From NCBI GenBank assembly GCA_025093985.1, contig JACAAK010000003.1, positions 3,596,001 through 3,660,000 on the forward strand: a stretch of 64,000 nt of DNA, in the 5' to 3' direction. The stretch is from Calvatia gigantea (lineage: Eukaryota; Basidiomycota; Agaricomycetes; Agaricales; Lycoperdaceae). The position numbers and the translations under genes are program-made. Positions 11,440 to 24,289 of this stretch are shown here, in pieces; positions within the stretch are counted from its first letter, which is position 1, and each line of letters begins with the position of its first letter. Below the pieces are notes generated by a model. That model made no database searches. It was given only the letters and a program-made list of their open reading frames with translations, and was not told the DNA's origin.

Positions 11440-14109
11440 ACCCGATACTGAGTACTGAGTACTGATCTGTCCTCCTGGCATTTCCGTCATGTCCCTCATA
11501 TCCCATACCCCTTTAGATGTGGGCCGCAAGAAATACTTGCTGTGAACTTTCCCCAACGAGCTTCCCAAGTTACACCAAAGGTGGTGAACTTGTATTCTAA
11601 GCTCTTCAAGGGCATCCCCGTCGTGCAGATACGTGGGCCTAATCAGACACAAGACCAGTTCTATGCCGAGCTACTTACGCTGGACGTCAACCGGGCTTTC
11701 GTTGCTGGAGAACTGGAGAGGGCGTCTGAGAACACCTGCCTGACCCGCTTGAAGGTTTGTCCCGAGTTTGTCAACCGTATTGTCAGACTCAGCCTAGGAG
11801 TAGCCTTTTTTGAGTTCCTGGTTCAGGGCGTGCATACATTCTGCCCACTTGAGTAGCCACGACGACGTGAAGAAAACCCATGCATTGCAGACGTTGGCTG
11901 TGACTGTGCGTGGCATCTTTGTAAAGTCCTTGTCGGGTTGGGAGATTATGGAAATCTTGGCTGGGAGCGTGAACGAAAGTGACCTGGTTTTCACTGTGCG
12001 CATATCGGCGGCAAATCTTTCCTGTATACTGAAGAATTTCGGCACCAGGAATTCACTGATATGATTGCGAACATCATGTTAGATTCTAAAACACCTGGTG
12101 TGTGGCACTGTTCTTGAAAAGGTCGGCACACCCCACTCATGTGTAACACCAGCAGATACCAGGCATCTGGCGCTTCAGCTGGCATTGATATATATCTGCG
12201 GGGCTGGTCAGACGAGCCTTGGTTCTTACTTTTTAAGACGTGATTTCCTCCCAATCATTATCTCGGTGGGTGCGTTTGGATTCTTCGTTACCTAAAACTC
12301 AAGAGTCTATGGTAGTTCGTGAAGAACAAAGAGACAGGGAAATTCGCATTCGAGGCTGTACTTTTACTTTGTGTACTCGTCAACTTCCATCGCTCTGATG
12401 CTGCTCGTTTGAACCCATATATTCGGCGGTTGCAGTCTTGCAAGGACATTGATTTCTTCGAGAAAATCAATTGGGCTGTTGATTTCGCGTTGAATGCTTC
12501 CATCCAGTAAGTTGAGTTTATTGATTGTGTACGCCGGCTACTTATATCTCGCGCAGGTCGTATAGAAAGCTCTCCGACGATACACCCCCGCAGAATCTGG
12601 CCACTGGATTCGTCTCATTATTCACCTCATGGCGTCCAGACAAAGCGCTTTCCGCCTCGCCCATAGACCCGCCCAAAGAACTTTTCAAAGACCAGTGAGA
12701 TTATTCTATAGTTTTAGAGAAAATTCATGTACGCTCATTGTTCATAACAGGCCAATTGAAGCTGCAATCGCACTCCTCGCTGTCTTCGAGATGGTAAACT
12801 TGAACCAAACTTATCCCTCTATCCTATGTCGGGCTATACCCTCCGACGACTACAAAAAAGAGGAATCAGGGCAACCTTCCCCGCCAGTGGCGTTGACGAC
12901 AATCTGCTTGTCTTCTTATGTATTAACTCATGCGTCTTCCTCTTCGTCTGCCCGAGCTCTTGCTTATGCCAGCCTATGCCTGAAAACACTTCTCAAATTT
13001 CTTGAGAACCCGGATCTTCAGCCCACCCTCCTCCAACCTACACAACACTCGATTCAGCTGTGCCGCCAAGTGAATCTGATCGTACTAATTTTAAATTTAA
13101 GGCTGACCGTCACAAGAGGTTACCAATGCTCCCCATTCAGAGCGATCCCGGACCTCCTGTGTGTGCGATATTGGATTGCTGTGTCCTCTGGTTTCGACAT
13201 AATTTACAATACAAACTCGAGGTGTCGTCCTATTTGTGAGCGTGGGCTTGTTTTATTTGTGAATGAAAGCTAAAGTTACACTTAGGTTGGCTATCAACAT
13301 CGTGCAACGTGTGATATGGTATTCACGATGTAATCGTGTGCGGCTGGGTAAGTGGGTCGTTAGTCCGGTAGTATCGCTCGTCCATAATCCTGGCGCACGT
13401 CTAGAATACGAGTGGAGAAACTTGTGGTCTGCCATTCTGGGTCTTTTGAACTTTATTACCACCAAAGCCGAGAGCATCGCGGCTTCCATTGAACTAGGTG
13501 GCCTTATTGAGGAGGTGATATTCACCTGTTTTTGCGTAAACAAATATCTAATGCCAAGTTACACGCAGGCCATCGCATTGCTCGAATATGCGCTTTCCCA
13601 AGGCGAGACTATTCTCCCATCTTCAAAGGCATTGCAGGAATTCATCGTAAGCTCGTCGGAGATGCTTTATATCTCCGGTTCTGATTGCGCCCAGTACGAA
13701 TTGGTTCGCTCCTCGGATAGTATACGGAAACTTAAGGTGCTCGTTGTTGAGCCCACTCGAGTATCCGTGGCGTCAACGAAACGGACAGCCTGGATCAGTG
13801 CACGCAGTACCGAAGAGCGGTTGAGCGGGATTTTGGAAACTGTCAGTTTCTATGAGGAAAAGGTGTCGGGTGCAAGTGCAAAGACAGCGAAAGATGCGAT
13901 GAAAGTGGTTGCTCGTGAGATCGAATCTGGAGGATTGCACGGTGCTCGGCCGACGCTTGGCTCGGAACCTCCGTAAGTCAGGCCTATCAGGCTTGGGCTT
14001 GCATATTCATAACGGATCAACTGATCGTCTTTGTAACAGAAAGCGGGTTGAGGATGCAGTTGGTTTTGTTCGTTATGGGTATGGCGATATGCTGGCGCTT
14101 ATGCCTTAG
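11440..14109 (+). pseudogene. Broken ARMH3-like (DUF1741, armadillo-like helical) gene
   Basis: Fragments that read like one protein are spread over three frames. They include PKVVNLYSKLFKGIPVVQIR, DVKKTHALQTLAVTVRGIFV, KSLSGWEIMEILAGSVNES, LALQLALIYICGAG, FEAVLLLCVLVNFHRSDAAR, RPIEAAIALLAVFEMVNLNQ, LTHASSSSSARALAYASLCL and a last exon ending EDAVGFVRYGYGDMLALMP. I recall these as blocks of the armadillo-like ARMH3 (human C10orf76) family, which helps recruit PI4KB and GBF1 at the Golgi. Introns alone do not rescue the frame: there are stops and shifts between blocks, for example near 11856, 12064 and 13270. No good start codon joins the first block. Either the gene is decaying or this stretch has many base errors. 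Neighbouring genes do not show this much damage. Confidence 0.55.
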
Positions 14110-14614
14110 GCAAAGGTATTTATGTCCTATTATACCTCCGTTAAAGTTTGGAGTGCATATAATACTGTATGAACGACGAACAGACGAACAGCGAAAAGTT
14201 GTTCCGCCGGCAATCAAACACACCGGTAAAGAATCAAGGGAATTCCTGAAACCGGCAGGGTTTGTAAACCTCCGAGCCAAGAGAAAAAACTTTTTGCCTT
14301 CCTAATTTGGACTCGGGGGAGCAGATGATGGCATTGTAGCTTTTGTATCGGCGCAACTCCTAATCGCTACGCTTTTACTCTCATTGGCGCCGGTGATGCA
14401 TTTCTTGGCCGGAATTTGGACAATTCATCGCCAGACGTTGAGAACACTGTCGGAGATATGTCAGGCGTTGAATACTCTCATCGGTCGATTACGTTCCATG
14501 GACGTAACTCGGTGAATGGCTCGGTGGATGTATTACCTAGACTGGCCTTCCCAAAAATTCAAGTCTTTCGATCTTTCAACATCCTCACTTCCAGCGACTG
14601 CTAGCTTCTTCACA
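14110..14614. other. Intergenic, upstream of GCV2
   Basis: No conserved frame. It should contain the GCV2 promoter; the frame of GCV2 stays open upstream to 14516 but the added residues do not look like a presequence. Confidence 0.5.
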
Positions 14615-17600
14615 ATGTCTGCCTTGGGGGTTGTATCAAGGCTTGGGCGTTTCCGTTCCGCCCAACGCTCTCGCTGGTTCATCCCGTCTGCCAGAGGTTT
14701 TGCCAGCATTAAGAAACCTGCATCGCTGTTCGATCCACTGGATAATTTCAGCGAGCGTCACATTGGGCCCGATGACGCCGAGGCGTCCAGGATGCTCGAA
14801 ATTATCGGGTACAAGACTATGGACGAGTTCATCGATGCTACCGTTCCTCCCAAGATCCGCATTGCTTCAAATACCATAAGCAACGACTCCATTAAGCCCT
14901 TCAGCGAGGCTCAGCTAAATGCTAAGGCAAAGGCACTAGGTGGACAGAACAAGATTTTCAAAAACTTTATTGGGATGGGGTATCATTGCTCGGTCGTTCC
15001 TCCTGTGATATTGCGGAATGTTCGTGAATTAATAGGTCCCACTCCGTTTGTATCGTTCTCATTCCTGTTCAGGTCTTCGAAAACCCGGCCTGGTATACTC
15101 AGTACACTCCTTACCAACCCGAGATCTCGCAAGGTCCGAATGATTGTAGTCTATTTTTGCTTCACTAACTGTTCTAATTTTAGGTCGCCTTGAATCCCTG
15201 GTCAACTTCCAAACCATGGTCATGTCCTTGACTGCTATGGACATTGCGAACGCTTCTCTTTTGGATGAGGCGACGGCTGCCGCTGAGGGAATGGTTATGG
15301 CGTTTGTTTCGGCTAATTCGAAGAAGAAAACCTTCGTCGTCGATTCTGGAGTTCTTCCTCAAACTCTTGCGGTTCTTCGCACTCGCGCCAAAGGCTTCGG
15401 CATTCGCATTGTCGTTGGTGATGTCGAGTCACTCTTACAATCAGAAGGCACTGACGTTTGCGGTGTCCTTGTCCAATATCCCGACGTCAACGGTTCTATC
15501 CACGATTACAGCAAGGTTGCCGACAAGGCTCATGCCGCAGGCGGTCTTCTCGTTGTTGCAACCGATCTTCTTGCTCTGACGCAATTGAAGCCCCCTGGCG
15601 AGTGGGGTGCTGACATCGTTGTTGGAAACAGTGCTCGATTTGGCGTACCGACTGGTTACGGTGGACCGCATGCTGCATTCTTCGCTGTCAAAGATAACTT
15701 AAAGAGGAAGATGCCTGGTCGTCTCATAGGTCGCAGTCGTGATGCCGAAGGAAACCTTGCTTACCGCCTTTCGCTCCAGAGTGAGTTCAGTCCATTTTCC
15801 GTCAAGGTTGATGTCCACTCATGCAAGTATGGATAGCCCGCGAGCAGCACATTCGTCGCGAAAAGGCGACCAGCAACATTTGCACGAGTCAGGCTTTACT
15901 TGCCAACATGGCTGCCATGTATGCCGTGTATCACGGACCACAAGGGTTGAAGCGTATTGCCGACAAGGTTCATGGGCTCACCCAGGTGTTCGCCGACGCC
16001 ATTACCAGTCAAGGGTATAAGTTGCTTAATGGCTCATTCTTTGACACCGTCACCCTTGATATCACCCCGGTCCTGACTAACGCGGACCTGTTGCACAAGA
16101 TGTCGGTTGAGGCTGGCATCAATTTGCGAAGGGTCAATGAAAAATGGGTTGGTGTTACCTTTGATGAGAGTGTTACTCCCCACGATCTGGTTTCCGTAAT
16201 CAATATCTTCGCTTCGGCTGCTTCGGTAAAACCAGTCTCTTTGGCAGATCTTGTCGAACCCAAGAAACTCTCCATCCCCGAGAGCCTGAAGCGTACCACA
16301 CCCTTTTTGCCACATCCTGTCTTTAACAAACATCACTCCGAGACTGAGATGCTGCGTTATATCACCCATCTGGCATCCAAGGATCTCAGCCTTGCCCATG
16401 CTATGATTCCTCTCGGCAGCTGCACGATGAAACTCAACAGCACGAGTAGCATGATCCCGCTTTCGTGGCCCCAATATAGCGACATTCATCCCTTTGCTCC
16501 CTACGATCAGGTCAAGGGTTACCACACAATTATCAAGGTAATGGATATACCTTGGAGCCGAACTAATGCTGACCAAACTCTTCAGGAGCTCGAGGAGTTC
16601 CTTTGTAGGATTACTGGTTTCCATGCAGCTTCACTCCAACCAAATTCTGGGGCCGCTGGAGAATATACTGGCCTTTGTGTTATCCGTGCTTACCATGAAT
16701 CTCGAGGCGAGGGTCATCGCAATGTTTGCCTTATTCCTCTCAGTGCTCACGGAACTAACCCTGCGGTATGTCATTTCTTTGCACTGGGGGTTTTGGTTCT
16801 CATAATCGTTTGTGTAGTCTGCTGCCATGGCTGGTCTTAAGGTTGTTGCTGTCAAGGTCCACCCCGATGGTAACCTTGACCTTGAGGACCTTCGTGCTAA
16901 AGCTGAGAAACACAAGGACAACCTTGCTGCTTTCATGGTGAGCTCTACGTATCTTCAGAAATCAAGCCCAGCTGACCTGGTTTGAATAGATCACATATCC
17001 TTCCACCTTCGGTGTTTTCGAAGCGGGTGTTCAAGAAGTAAGCCCCCAATTGTGAAACGAAGAACATCTTCTCATTGCTTTCCAGGCTTGCAAGATTACT
17101 CACGATAACGGTGGCCAAGTTTACCTCGACGGTGCCAACCTCAACGCCCAGATTGGTTTGACCAGTCCTGCGACCTGCGGTGGTGATGTCTGCCACTTGA
17201 ATCTTCATAAGACTTTTGCCATGTGAGCACAAGTGTTGAACGTCAGATAAAGGTTACTGATTTATTTCTTCAGTCCTCATGGTGGCGGTGGACCCGGCGT
17301 TGGGTGAGTGAACCTCTTGTTAATATAAGTTCTCCCACTGATAGCATCCGTCAGACCCATCTGTGTTGCTGAGCACCTCGCACCTTTCCTCCCCTCCCAC
17401 CCTGTGATCCCCGTCGGGTCTAAACAGGCCATTGACGCTGTCTCGGCGGCACCTTTCGGCAGCGCATCCATCAACATAATCTCTTGGGCATACATCAAAA
17501 TGCTGGGAGGCAAGGGTCTCGCAGACTCCACAAAGCTTGCTCTTCTTAATGCCAATTATATGGCTGCCCGTCTCTCTAGTCATTACACCCTCCGCTACAA

Positions 17601-18251
17601 GAATGGGAATGGTCGTGTTGCACATGAATTACTAATCGACCTTGCCGAGTTCGACAAAGCTGCTAATCTCAAGGTTAATGACTTTGCCAAACGTCTGCAG
17701 GATTACGGTTTCCATCCGCCCACGTGCTCTTGGCCTATCCAAACTTGCATGCTCATTGAACCCACTGAGTCCGAGACCCTGGAAGAACTTGATCGGTTCT
17801 GTGATGCTATGATTCAAATTCGTAAGGAGGCGGAGGATATCATCACAGGCAAGCAACCTAAAGACATTAACCTTTTGAAGAATGCTCCGCATACTATGTC
17901 CGTTATGACCCTTCCCGAAGACAAGTGGCATAGGTATGTTTATCTCTCAGCCCGAAGGTGCTGAAGCTCACGATAGATAATCCATCAGGCCATATACACG
18001 AGAGGAGGCTGCATATCCTTTGCCCTGGCTCCGTGACAGGAAATTCTGGCCCACAGTCTCAAGACTTGATGATGGTGAGTACTATTCTGTCGCTCACGAG
18101 AACAAATTATTGATATTTTTGTCCGTGTAGCCTATGGCGATCTTAACCTCATCGTAAGTACTCTCATCTCACGTTGGAGTGCTACAGTAACTAATCCATG
18201 GGGCCCCCGTAGTGTGATTGCCCGTCCGTAGAGGAGCTTGCCTCCAAATAA
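14615..18251 (+). CDS. GCV2: Glycine dehydrogenase (decarboxylating), P protein of the glycine cleavage system
   Basis: The predicted protein of about 1,000 residues has the normal full length. The start [20 protein letters not shown] gives an Arg/Ser-rich mitochondrial presequence. Conserved blocks follow: [75 protein letters not shown] and [20 protein letters not shown] in the first half; [50 protein letters not shown] and the pyridoxal-phosphate site [18 protein letters not shown] in the second half, with Lys as the cofactor ligand. It decarboxylates glycine and passes the aminomethyl group to the H protein in the mitochondrial matrix. About nine short introns are present, crowded in the 3' half. 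GCV2 is a frequent neighbour of the MAT-A locus in agarics. It converges with the PPR gene. Confidence 0.95.
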
Positions 18252-18549
18252 ACGGATCTTAGAACACTATCTAGACTTTTACACATCTATTCCCCTAGTC
18301 CTTTACTTTACTTCTACACTGGGCTTTCTATTCCTCTAGAAGGCTCCCCCAGCCTTTGGCATTGCTCAACCACACGCCGCATTGTACATTAGTCCATCAT
18401 ATCTTCCATGGTACTCATTCATGTTCTCTGGTTGGGATAATCTGTGATCCATAGAATTCTTGAATAACCAGTCACCCTTAGTTTGTGTTGCTTTTCAGTC
18501 AGGATAGAATGAATCGGGTGCTCCCAACGTATGGTTTGAATAACTAAGC

Positions 18550-20868
18550 TTAAATTAATTTCTGTATATGTGGTGATAATGCTTCCCAAAAATGAGGTAA
18601 CAAGTTCTGCACACGACTCAACACGTCTGCCTCCCTTTTCTCACTTTTTGCAAACTTCAAAACAAGCTTCACGCTCTCGACGTCCATCCTCTCACCACCA
18701 GGCAATCCCTCACCCTCCTGACAAAGCACACCAAGTGCTTCATCCAGTCTTCCCAGCCTACAAAGACACTCCAACCACGTATTCCAGTTATGCAAGGTAA
18801 ACTGATAACCGTCCCTCGCAAGCCTGTTGACAACGCGCTTTACGACAGAATAGGCCCCGGCGTATCCACATGCGTCCAGAATGATGCTCACGCTCACAGA
18901 ATCAAACTGATTGGAAAGGTACATCATCTCCCATACGCGATAGGCATCAGCGAAACACCCTAGACGTTGGTATGTGTCCATCATCTGGTTCCATAATATC
19001 GCGTCGGGAGAGAGTGAGGCGTCCAATGTCAACAAATCATGCGCACGCCGAGTAGTGAGTACCAATTTATCGCGAAACTCGATGACATCAGGGTTGTCAT
19101 ATCGCTGGATCTGTGTTGCAACGGCCCCGAGTTGGTGCAGGAGAATGGTGTAGACTTCGACTGTGATATTGAGTCCCGCAAGTCGCATATCTTTGACCAT
19201 CTCGAAGTAGGCTTTGAGTGAAGGAATCTGGATGTTGTCACCAAAACGGAGCTTGCAAAACGCGCTCAAGACCACGGCGTAGCCCTTTTCGTCTAGTGAG
19301 GACTTGAGCCGCCGGTATACTTCGAGTGCTTCGTCAATACTAGAAGAGTTGCGCATGTGGAGGACGATGATGGAGCTGGCAGTACCACTGTCATCAGGAA
19401 CATAGTTTCGTGAGGTCATGTCGTCCATTATTTCCTTTGCTACCTCCATATACTTGTATGCAAACTTCGCCGTAGCGAGACCTCGCAAAATGGTGGCATA
19501 GATGTCTTGGTCGGGACCGGCGGAGTGTTCGAAGAGGTTGGTGTGCTGAGGATTGGCCACTTCCCCCGGAGGAACTGCTGCACGCAAGTCAGCATAAAGC
19601 GACAGTGCCCGGTCAATGTTGGCTTCTTGCGGAGGACCGAAGCTGGAATAACATAGGGCATGGATGAGGGGGGAGACCATAACTGCATCTGGTGTAATTC
19701 CCGCCGCTTTAGAAGCTTCATAGATAGTAAGTGCTTCTTCAAGTTTTCCTGCCCGAACATTGTTGAGGATGAGGAGGGACCAATGCACAACATTGCATTT
19801 GGTATCAAACTCCCGTTCGATGAGGTATAAATCGGAAAGTTGGCGACTTTGTCGAAGCATTGTTTGAATGTGCGATGGGGACGGGTCTTTTTCAGGCTTC
19901 CAGGATCTATACAGCGCGATAGCTGAACCTATGCCCTTGGACTGGGCTGTTTGCATCAGCTTTAAGTCCATCTCACCCTGACCTGGACGTCCAGAGGAAT
20001 TTTGGGGACGAAATTTTGCTAGGTACATATTCTGCACCTGCTCCGCATATAGAGGAAAGTCACGTTTGGCGTACTCGTCATACAGGAGCTCTGAAAAGGA
20101 TGGATCATAGGGTAAACCTTCTTTCTCCATATCCTCAAACATAGCTGCCGTCGCGATGGGACGAACTCGCGTTCCACCCAAATCATATAATTTCCACCGT
20201 CCGCGAAAGAGAAGTTTATAGGTCTCATTCGTCGGTTTACACCCGACAGGCCGCATATTCGCGACCACACCTCGCATGAACTTGAACGAGCAGCCCTCCA
20301 TTTCTGGGAGAGCCTGGAGGAACAAATGGTACTGCTTGAACGTAGGAGTGATATGTCCAGCGCGTCCCGGCATCCCTTCGAGCCATCTCCGCGTCGCGTG
20401 GATATCCCCACGATGAATGAACCCTCGAATAATCGCAGTATGTGTGTCTGCAGTCGGTGTCAGACCGAGTACAAGAGGCATGTCGAGTAAGATATCATGG
20501 AGTCTCTGAATATCGGATGGTCGGCCGGACTTAGCGAGGAGCCACAAGATCTTGTGTAGCTGTACTTCATTGAGAACTGTACGAGCCGGAAAGCTCCCTA
20601 GTTTTTCCGACTCCTTCAATTTCGCGACGAGATTGGTGTAATGGGTATGAATAGCATGGGGGGAAGTAGTTGATGTGAGTTTCTCGACGTCTTGTTCTAT
20701 AGGCGCTGAGGTCGATGCAGGCGCATTTTCTAAGGTAGTTCGCGAATCGTTCGTAAAGGAATATTGTTGAAATCGGTGATGATGAAGAGCAGCCGGTATA
20801 TTTCGGCGTCTACCTGGAAGAGAAAGAGAACGCCCGCCTTTTCCGAGCAAAGTCCTGGAGATGGACAT
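18550..20868 (-). CDS. Pentatricopeptide-repeat protein, probably mitochondrial
   Basis: A single uninterrupted frame of 772 codons, unusual in this intron-rich region. The N-terminus MSISRTLLGKGGRSLSLPGR is basic with Ser and no acids, as in a mitochondrial presequence. Degenerate helix-turn-helix repeats of about 35 residues follow, for example HTAIIRGFIHRGDIHATRRW, WSLLILNNVRAGKLEEALTI, YATILRGLATAKFAYKYMEV and WNTWLECLCRLGRLDEALGV. PPR proteins bind organellar RNA and act in its processing, stability or translation; the target is not predictable here. It shares a 277-base divergent upstream region with the SEC61 gamma gene. Confidence 0.8.
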   Translation of the reverse strand: MSISRTLLGKGGRSLSLPGRRRNIPAALHHHRFQQYSFTNDSRTTLENAPASTSAPIEQDVEKLTSTTSPHAIHTHYTNLVAKLKESEKLGSFPARTVLNEVQLHKILWLLAKSGRPSDIQRLHDILLDMPLVLGLTPTADTHTAIIRGFIHRGDIHATRRWLEGMPGRAGHITPTFKQYHLFLQALPEMEGCSFKFMRGVVANMRPVGCKPTNETYKLLFRGRWKLYDLGGTRVRPIATAAMFEDMEKEGLPYDPSFSELLYDEYAKRDFPLYAEQVQNMYLAKFRPQNSSGRPGQGEMDLKLMQTAQSKGIGSAIALYRSWKPEKDPSPSHIQTMLRQSRQLSDLYLIEREFDTKCNVVHWSLLILNNVRAGKLEEALTIYEASKAAGITPDAVMVSPLIHALCYSSFGPPQEANIDRALSLYADLRAAVPPGEVANPQHTNLFEHSAGPDQDIYATILRGLATAKFAYKYMEVAKEIMDDMTSRNYVPDDSGTASSIIVLHMRNSSSIDEALEVYRRLKSSLDEKGYAVVLSAFCKLRFGDNIQIPSLKAYFEMVKDMRLAGLNITVEVYTILLHQLGAVATQIQRYDNPDVIEFRDKLVLTTRRAHDLLTLDASLSPDAILWNQMMDTYQRLGCFADAYRVWEMMYLSNQFDSVSVSIILDACGYAGAYSVVKRVVNRLARDGYQFTLHNWNTWLECLCRLGRLDEALGVLCQEGEGLPGGERMDVESVKLVLKFAKSEKREADVLSRVQNLLPHFWEALSPHIQKLI

Positions 20869-21145
20869 TCATGTGCACCAACTGCATATTTGTATCAGTG
20901 ACATGTTCACTAAGTTATAAGTTCGCGTTACGCACGCACCGCAGGAATATGTCGCGTGGAGGAAATGGACCCGTAAATTCAAAGATAATTTCAATCAAAA
21001 AGTTGTCGGACGTGTCACTGCCACCCGTGGGAACTTGGCCACGATCACACCTCCAGCCCATTCATTGCCAGCGCAACTTTAGCACACTCACTTGCCTACC
21101 CTCACACAGACCCCTCCTCCTTCCTGTCATTCATTCCCCATCGTC
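20869..21145. promoter_or_regulatory. Divergent upstream region of the PPR and SEC61 gamma genes
   Basis: 277 bases lie between two start codons on opposite strands, so both promoters must fit here or overlap the genes. I did not identify a clear TATA element. Confidence 0.45.
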
Positions 21146-21568
21146 ATGTCTGACAAAGTTCGCGAGTTTGTCGAAATTCCTCAGCAGTTCGTTCGCGATG
21201 GCAACCAAGCACGTACCCTTCACTTCTCCTGCCCGTCCGCGTGTTAACCTGTTCTTTTGCAGTTCCTTACACGTTGCACAAAACCCTCTCAGAAAGGTAC
21301 TTATAAGCACGACCTGCTTCGAAAAAAGTATTGAACACGCATTACAGAATTCGCACAAATATGCAAGGCAGTAGCTGTCGGATTCGCTGTTATGGGATTC
21401 ATTGGTTACTTTGTCAAGCTAATTCATATCCCGATGTGAGTCGCCATGTTCCGCCTTCCATATACATTAGCTGACGCATAACCATAGAAATAACATCCTA
21501 GTGTGCGTATTCCTCGCTCTACACCGTGAACCCAAAGTTAACATATTTCCAAAAGCGGAGGCGCATAA
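21146..21568 (+). CDS. SSS1: SEC61 gamma subunit (SSS1) of the ER translocon
   Basis: The spliced product begins [20 protein letters not shown], continues [11 protein letters not shown] and [20 protein letters not shown], then [18 protein letters not shown]. This is the complete SecE/Sec61 gamma family sequence of about 70 residues with one tail-anchored membrane helix. It clamps the SEC61 channel in the ER membrane. The exons are tiny: the last intron splits the Val codon of NNILV, and the final exon encodes only the rest of VGGA and TAA at 21566-21568. All splice sites are GT-AG. Confidence 0.93.
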
Positions 21569-22052
21569 CTCTCATCATGTACCCATCGTTTTATATATTT
21601 TCTTTTACTGGGATACCGCCAGCTCAGTGTGACGTTGAGGACACCCTTGACTAACACCCCTTTCCTGAACATGTCAACTTGAGGCTCCACACCTGCCGCT
21701 AGTCAAGATTCTCAGAAGCCAAATGATAAGTTAAATTGCCCCTTCTAAATATAGTTACACGTTTGTTGTTGATTGAGTGGGTATGGGTCCAAGATCGAGA
21801 GTTGTGTCATTGGACAGTATAGAATCACGATTCGTTTGTTGTGGATGCTTAGGTGGTATATCAAAAGGGGGAATAGTCGGGTAGGGTTTCCAGAACCTCC
21901 AGATGAGGAAGATGTCCTACAAGAGGAATTAGCAACTGCTCGACTGATCAAGCTTTCAAGGGTAATTATAACCTACCTTCTGCACTCCGAAGACAAGTAA
22001 CGCGGCCAAGGGCACTGTACAATAACTGTCAACGTACATCGGGATTTTGTCC
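21569..22052. other. Intergenic between SSS1 and a convergent membrane-protein gene
   Basis: No frame with recognisable content. It should hold the 3' UTRs of both genes. Confidence 0.5.
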
Positions 22053-23560
22053 CTAAACGAGACTCACATGCTGCTTGCACCATGTACGGCCACGACCAAG
22101 GGCCGTCCGATAGAAACTGAACACCAGCGCTACAATATCTCTCGTCAATCAAAAAAGATTGAGTAACGGGAGCATGACTTACCAGAGTGTCACAAGAGTA
22201 TATAGACTAAACGCGAAAACACGGAAGATCATGGCAGTCCACTTTTTCGTATCCGCCAAGGGGAAACTTCCAGCGATCATCTGCTGCATTCGAAAATAGC
22301 GGGCTACGATGGCAACTGTGGAAAATGAGATTGAGTATTTTGGTGAGTTCGGCAGTCGATGGCCACGAAAGAGAGCCGTACCCTCGAAACCAATGATGAC
22401 CACGAGTGTTACTGTACAAAATGCAGGCACAATGTACCTCACTCTGTATGTCACCAGGTACCCACCATCGTCAGCAATCCTTTCCCTCGTGATTGGTCGT
22501 GGAAGAACTTACACCAGTTCGCCCTCCTGGGTGCAATATAACCCATTCCATGACCCCAAAACAACGCCTTTCCTGCGCTGCAGCTAATAAAATGATGATT
22601 AGCAATCAGGGAATCGACGGTGGCAAAGACTGGACACGTCGACTCACGAACGCCGTTAGAATTACGAAGGTCGCAAATGTAACATATGGCATCACTAACA
22701 TGACTCTCAGTCGCAGCGTCCTCGGCCATCTTGATCTGGACAAGACAGTTGTCTGTTGCAAAGGAGGTTCCCGTAGCGTTGTCCACAGCTATAGTACAGA
22801 ACCCCAACAGTCAGAATCAATATCAGCGATCAGACTCCATCAGTCAGAAGTCCCAGCGATCAGATGAAGTACTTTGTGCTTACCTGAATGACAAGAGCGA
22901 GCGTTGAGACGACACACCTGTGAGAAGATATCAAGCTACCAGGTTAGGGGCGCGAGCGAACAAACAAAATTTGTATCATCGCCATGGAGAACACACTTAC
23001 ATTGGCGACGCACCATGGACTAATGCCGATTGGACTTGACACAAGACACTGGGTGGTTGGTGGCGTTGCCCACTGTACAAGCTGTACAGCCAAAGCGTTG
23101 TCAGTAATTTTCTCTTCCTGCGACGTGAGTTAAGGGAAGCACCTACAGAATACAATATACAACAGAATAGATAACCCAAGTGCAAAAGAAATTAATGAGA
23201 GTGGGGTGGCGAGCGACTTTCTTTGATAGCAACAGAGTAACAATAATTATAGGTAGTCCCACTTGTCCGCCAGTGATATGGAGTGCGAGATATACTGGCG
23301 TTAAGTGGGTGAATTTAGCGTCTGAAGGCGTATTCACCACCGGTCAATCTTTCGTTTGCTAGCCAATAAATAGGGTAGACTCACGATGCATGATTATGAA
23401 CAGTAAAGTAACTGGATGGGTCGAAGGGAAGATGAGAGCCTACAACTGGGCCGTTGCCATACTACACGTTCTTGCGCCGTTTGAATTCTGGATAGATAAC
23501 GGAAGTCAGGAGGGTCCTCAGCGCGCCAGAAAACCGCAGAGAAAGATTGCTCGCCGGGGA
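22053..23560 (-). CDS. Multi-pass membrane protein of an agaricomycete orphan family, limits approximate
   Basis: Several hydrophobic exons are visible: YLALHITGGQVGLPIIIVTL, TLINFFCTWVIYSVVYCIL, VQSALVHGASPM and YIVPAFCTVTLVVIIGFEGT, ending near DIVALVFSFYRTALGRGRTW and a stop at 22053. The pattern of about seven helices with the motif THLTPVYLALHITGGQ fits a large family of uncharacterised, GPCR-like membrane proteins in mushrooms; no ligand is known to me. An upstream exon reads GPVVGSHLPFDPSSYFTVHN. The join between it and the next exon is one base out of frame, so either the splice model is wrong or there is an indel. The start codon was not found with certainty. Confidence 0.5.
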
Positions 23561-24289
23561 ACGTGACTACGACCGTCCCTGCCAGAGGTTGATGGCCAGT
23601 GGGTTCCAGGGATCGAGGGGTTACGAAAGAGAGGCTTTAATGCCGAACAAGGGGGAGGAAGAGGAAGAGGAATGGAGAGCAGACTGGCAATGCGTCAAAC
23701 GAGCAGCAACGGAACGTCAAAATTTTTGTGTCCTACCGCCAATCTATCAATTCCTTTCCTCCATCCAAATGCGGTTGTCTTCACCGAGCGCTCCTCGAGA
23801 TGCCAGCGATATCCATCAGCATCCATCGAAGTCTGCTGTCGAGACAGCTGTCGAGACCCGACAATCTCCATGTCCGAGTTCGAGTGATACGATCCCTGTA
23901 CGACAAATATGATGAGGCTTCAACGTTTCAAAGGGGGTCACTCAGGAAATGATTGCCGGACCGGCGGTTACAACGGGCCGCTTCTCCACCCACCTTTGGA
24001 AGGTTTAGACATCATTAAAATTGAATTCTCTTCCGAAAAGCGGGAGGTTATCGCCGCAAGGCGGGCCTTGAGGGGAATTTTCGGTCTCAAAGACGCTTTC
24101 CTGCCATCATATCTGATTCATAACCCTCTTCTTCTTGAATGCATCCACGGGTGGAGCCTTTTATGTGCGACCAGCTGACCTCCATACGCGAGTCGCTTTG
24201 CCCCAAATAACATATTGAAGACGTGTAAAAGGTATTTATTGCTGCCATGCACGACTATCAGCCTCTGCGCAAGTCCCGAAATCTGGGAA
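23561..24289. other. Intergenic, upstream of the GH28 gene
   Basis: Short frames only. A purine-rich tract (ggaggaagaggaagaggaat near 23655) is present. It separates the minus-strand membrane gene from the plus-strand pectinase and should contain both promoters. Confidence 0.45.
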
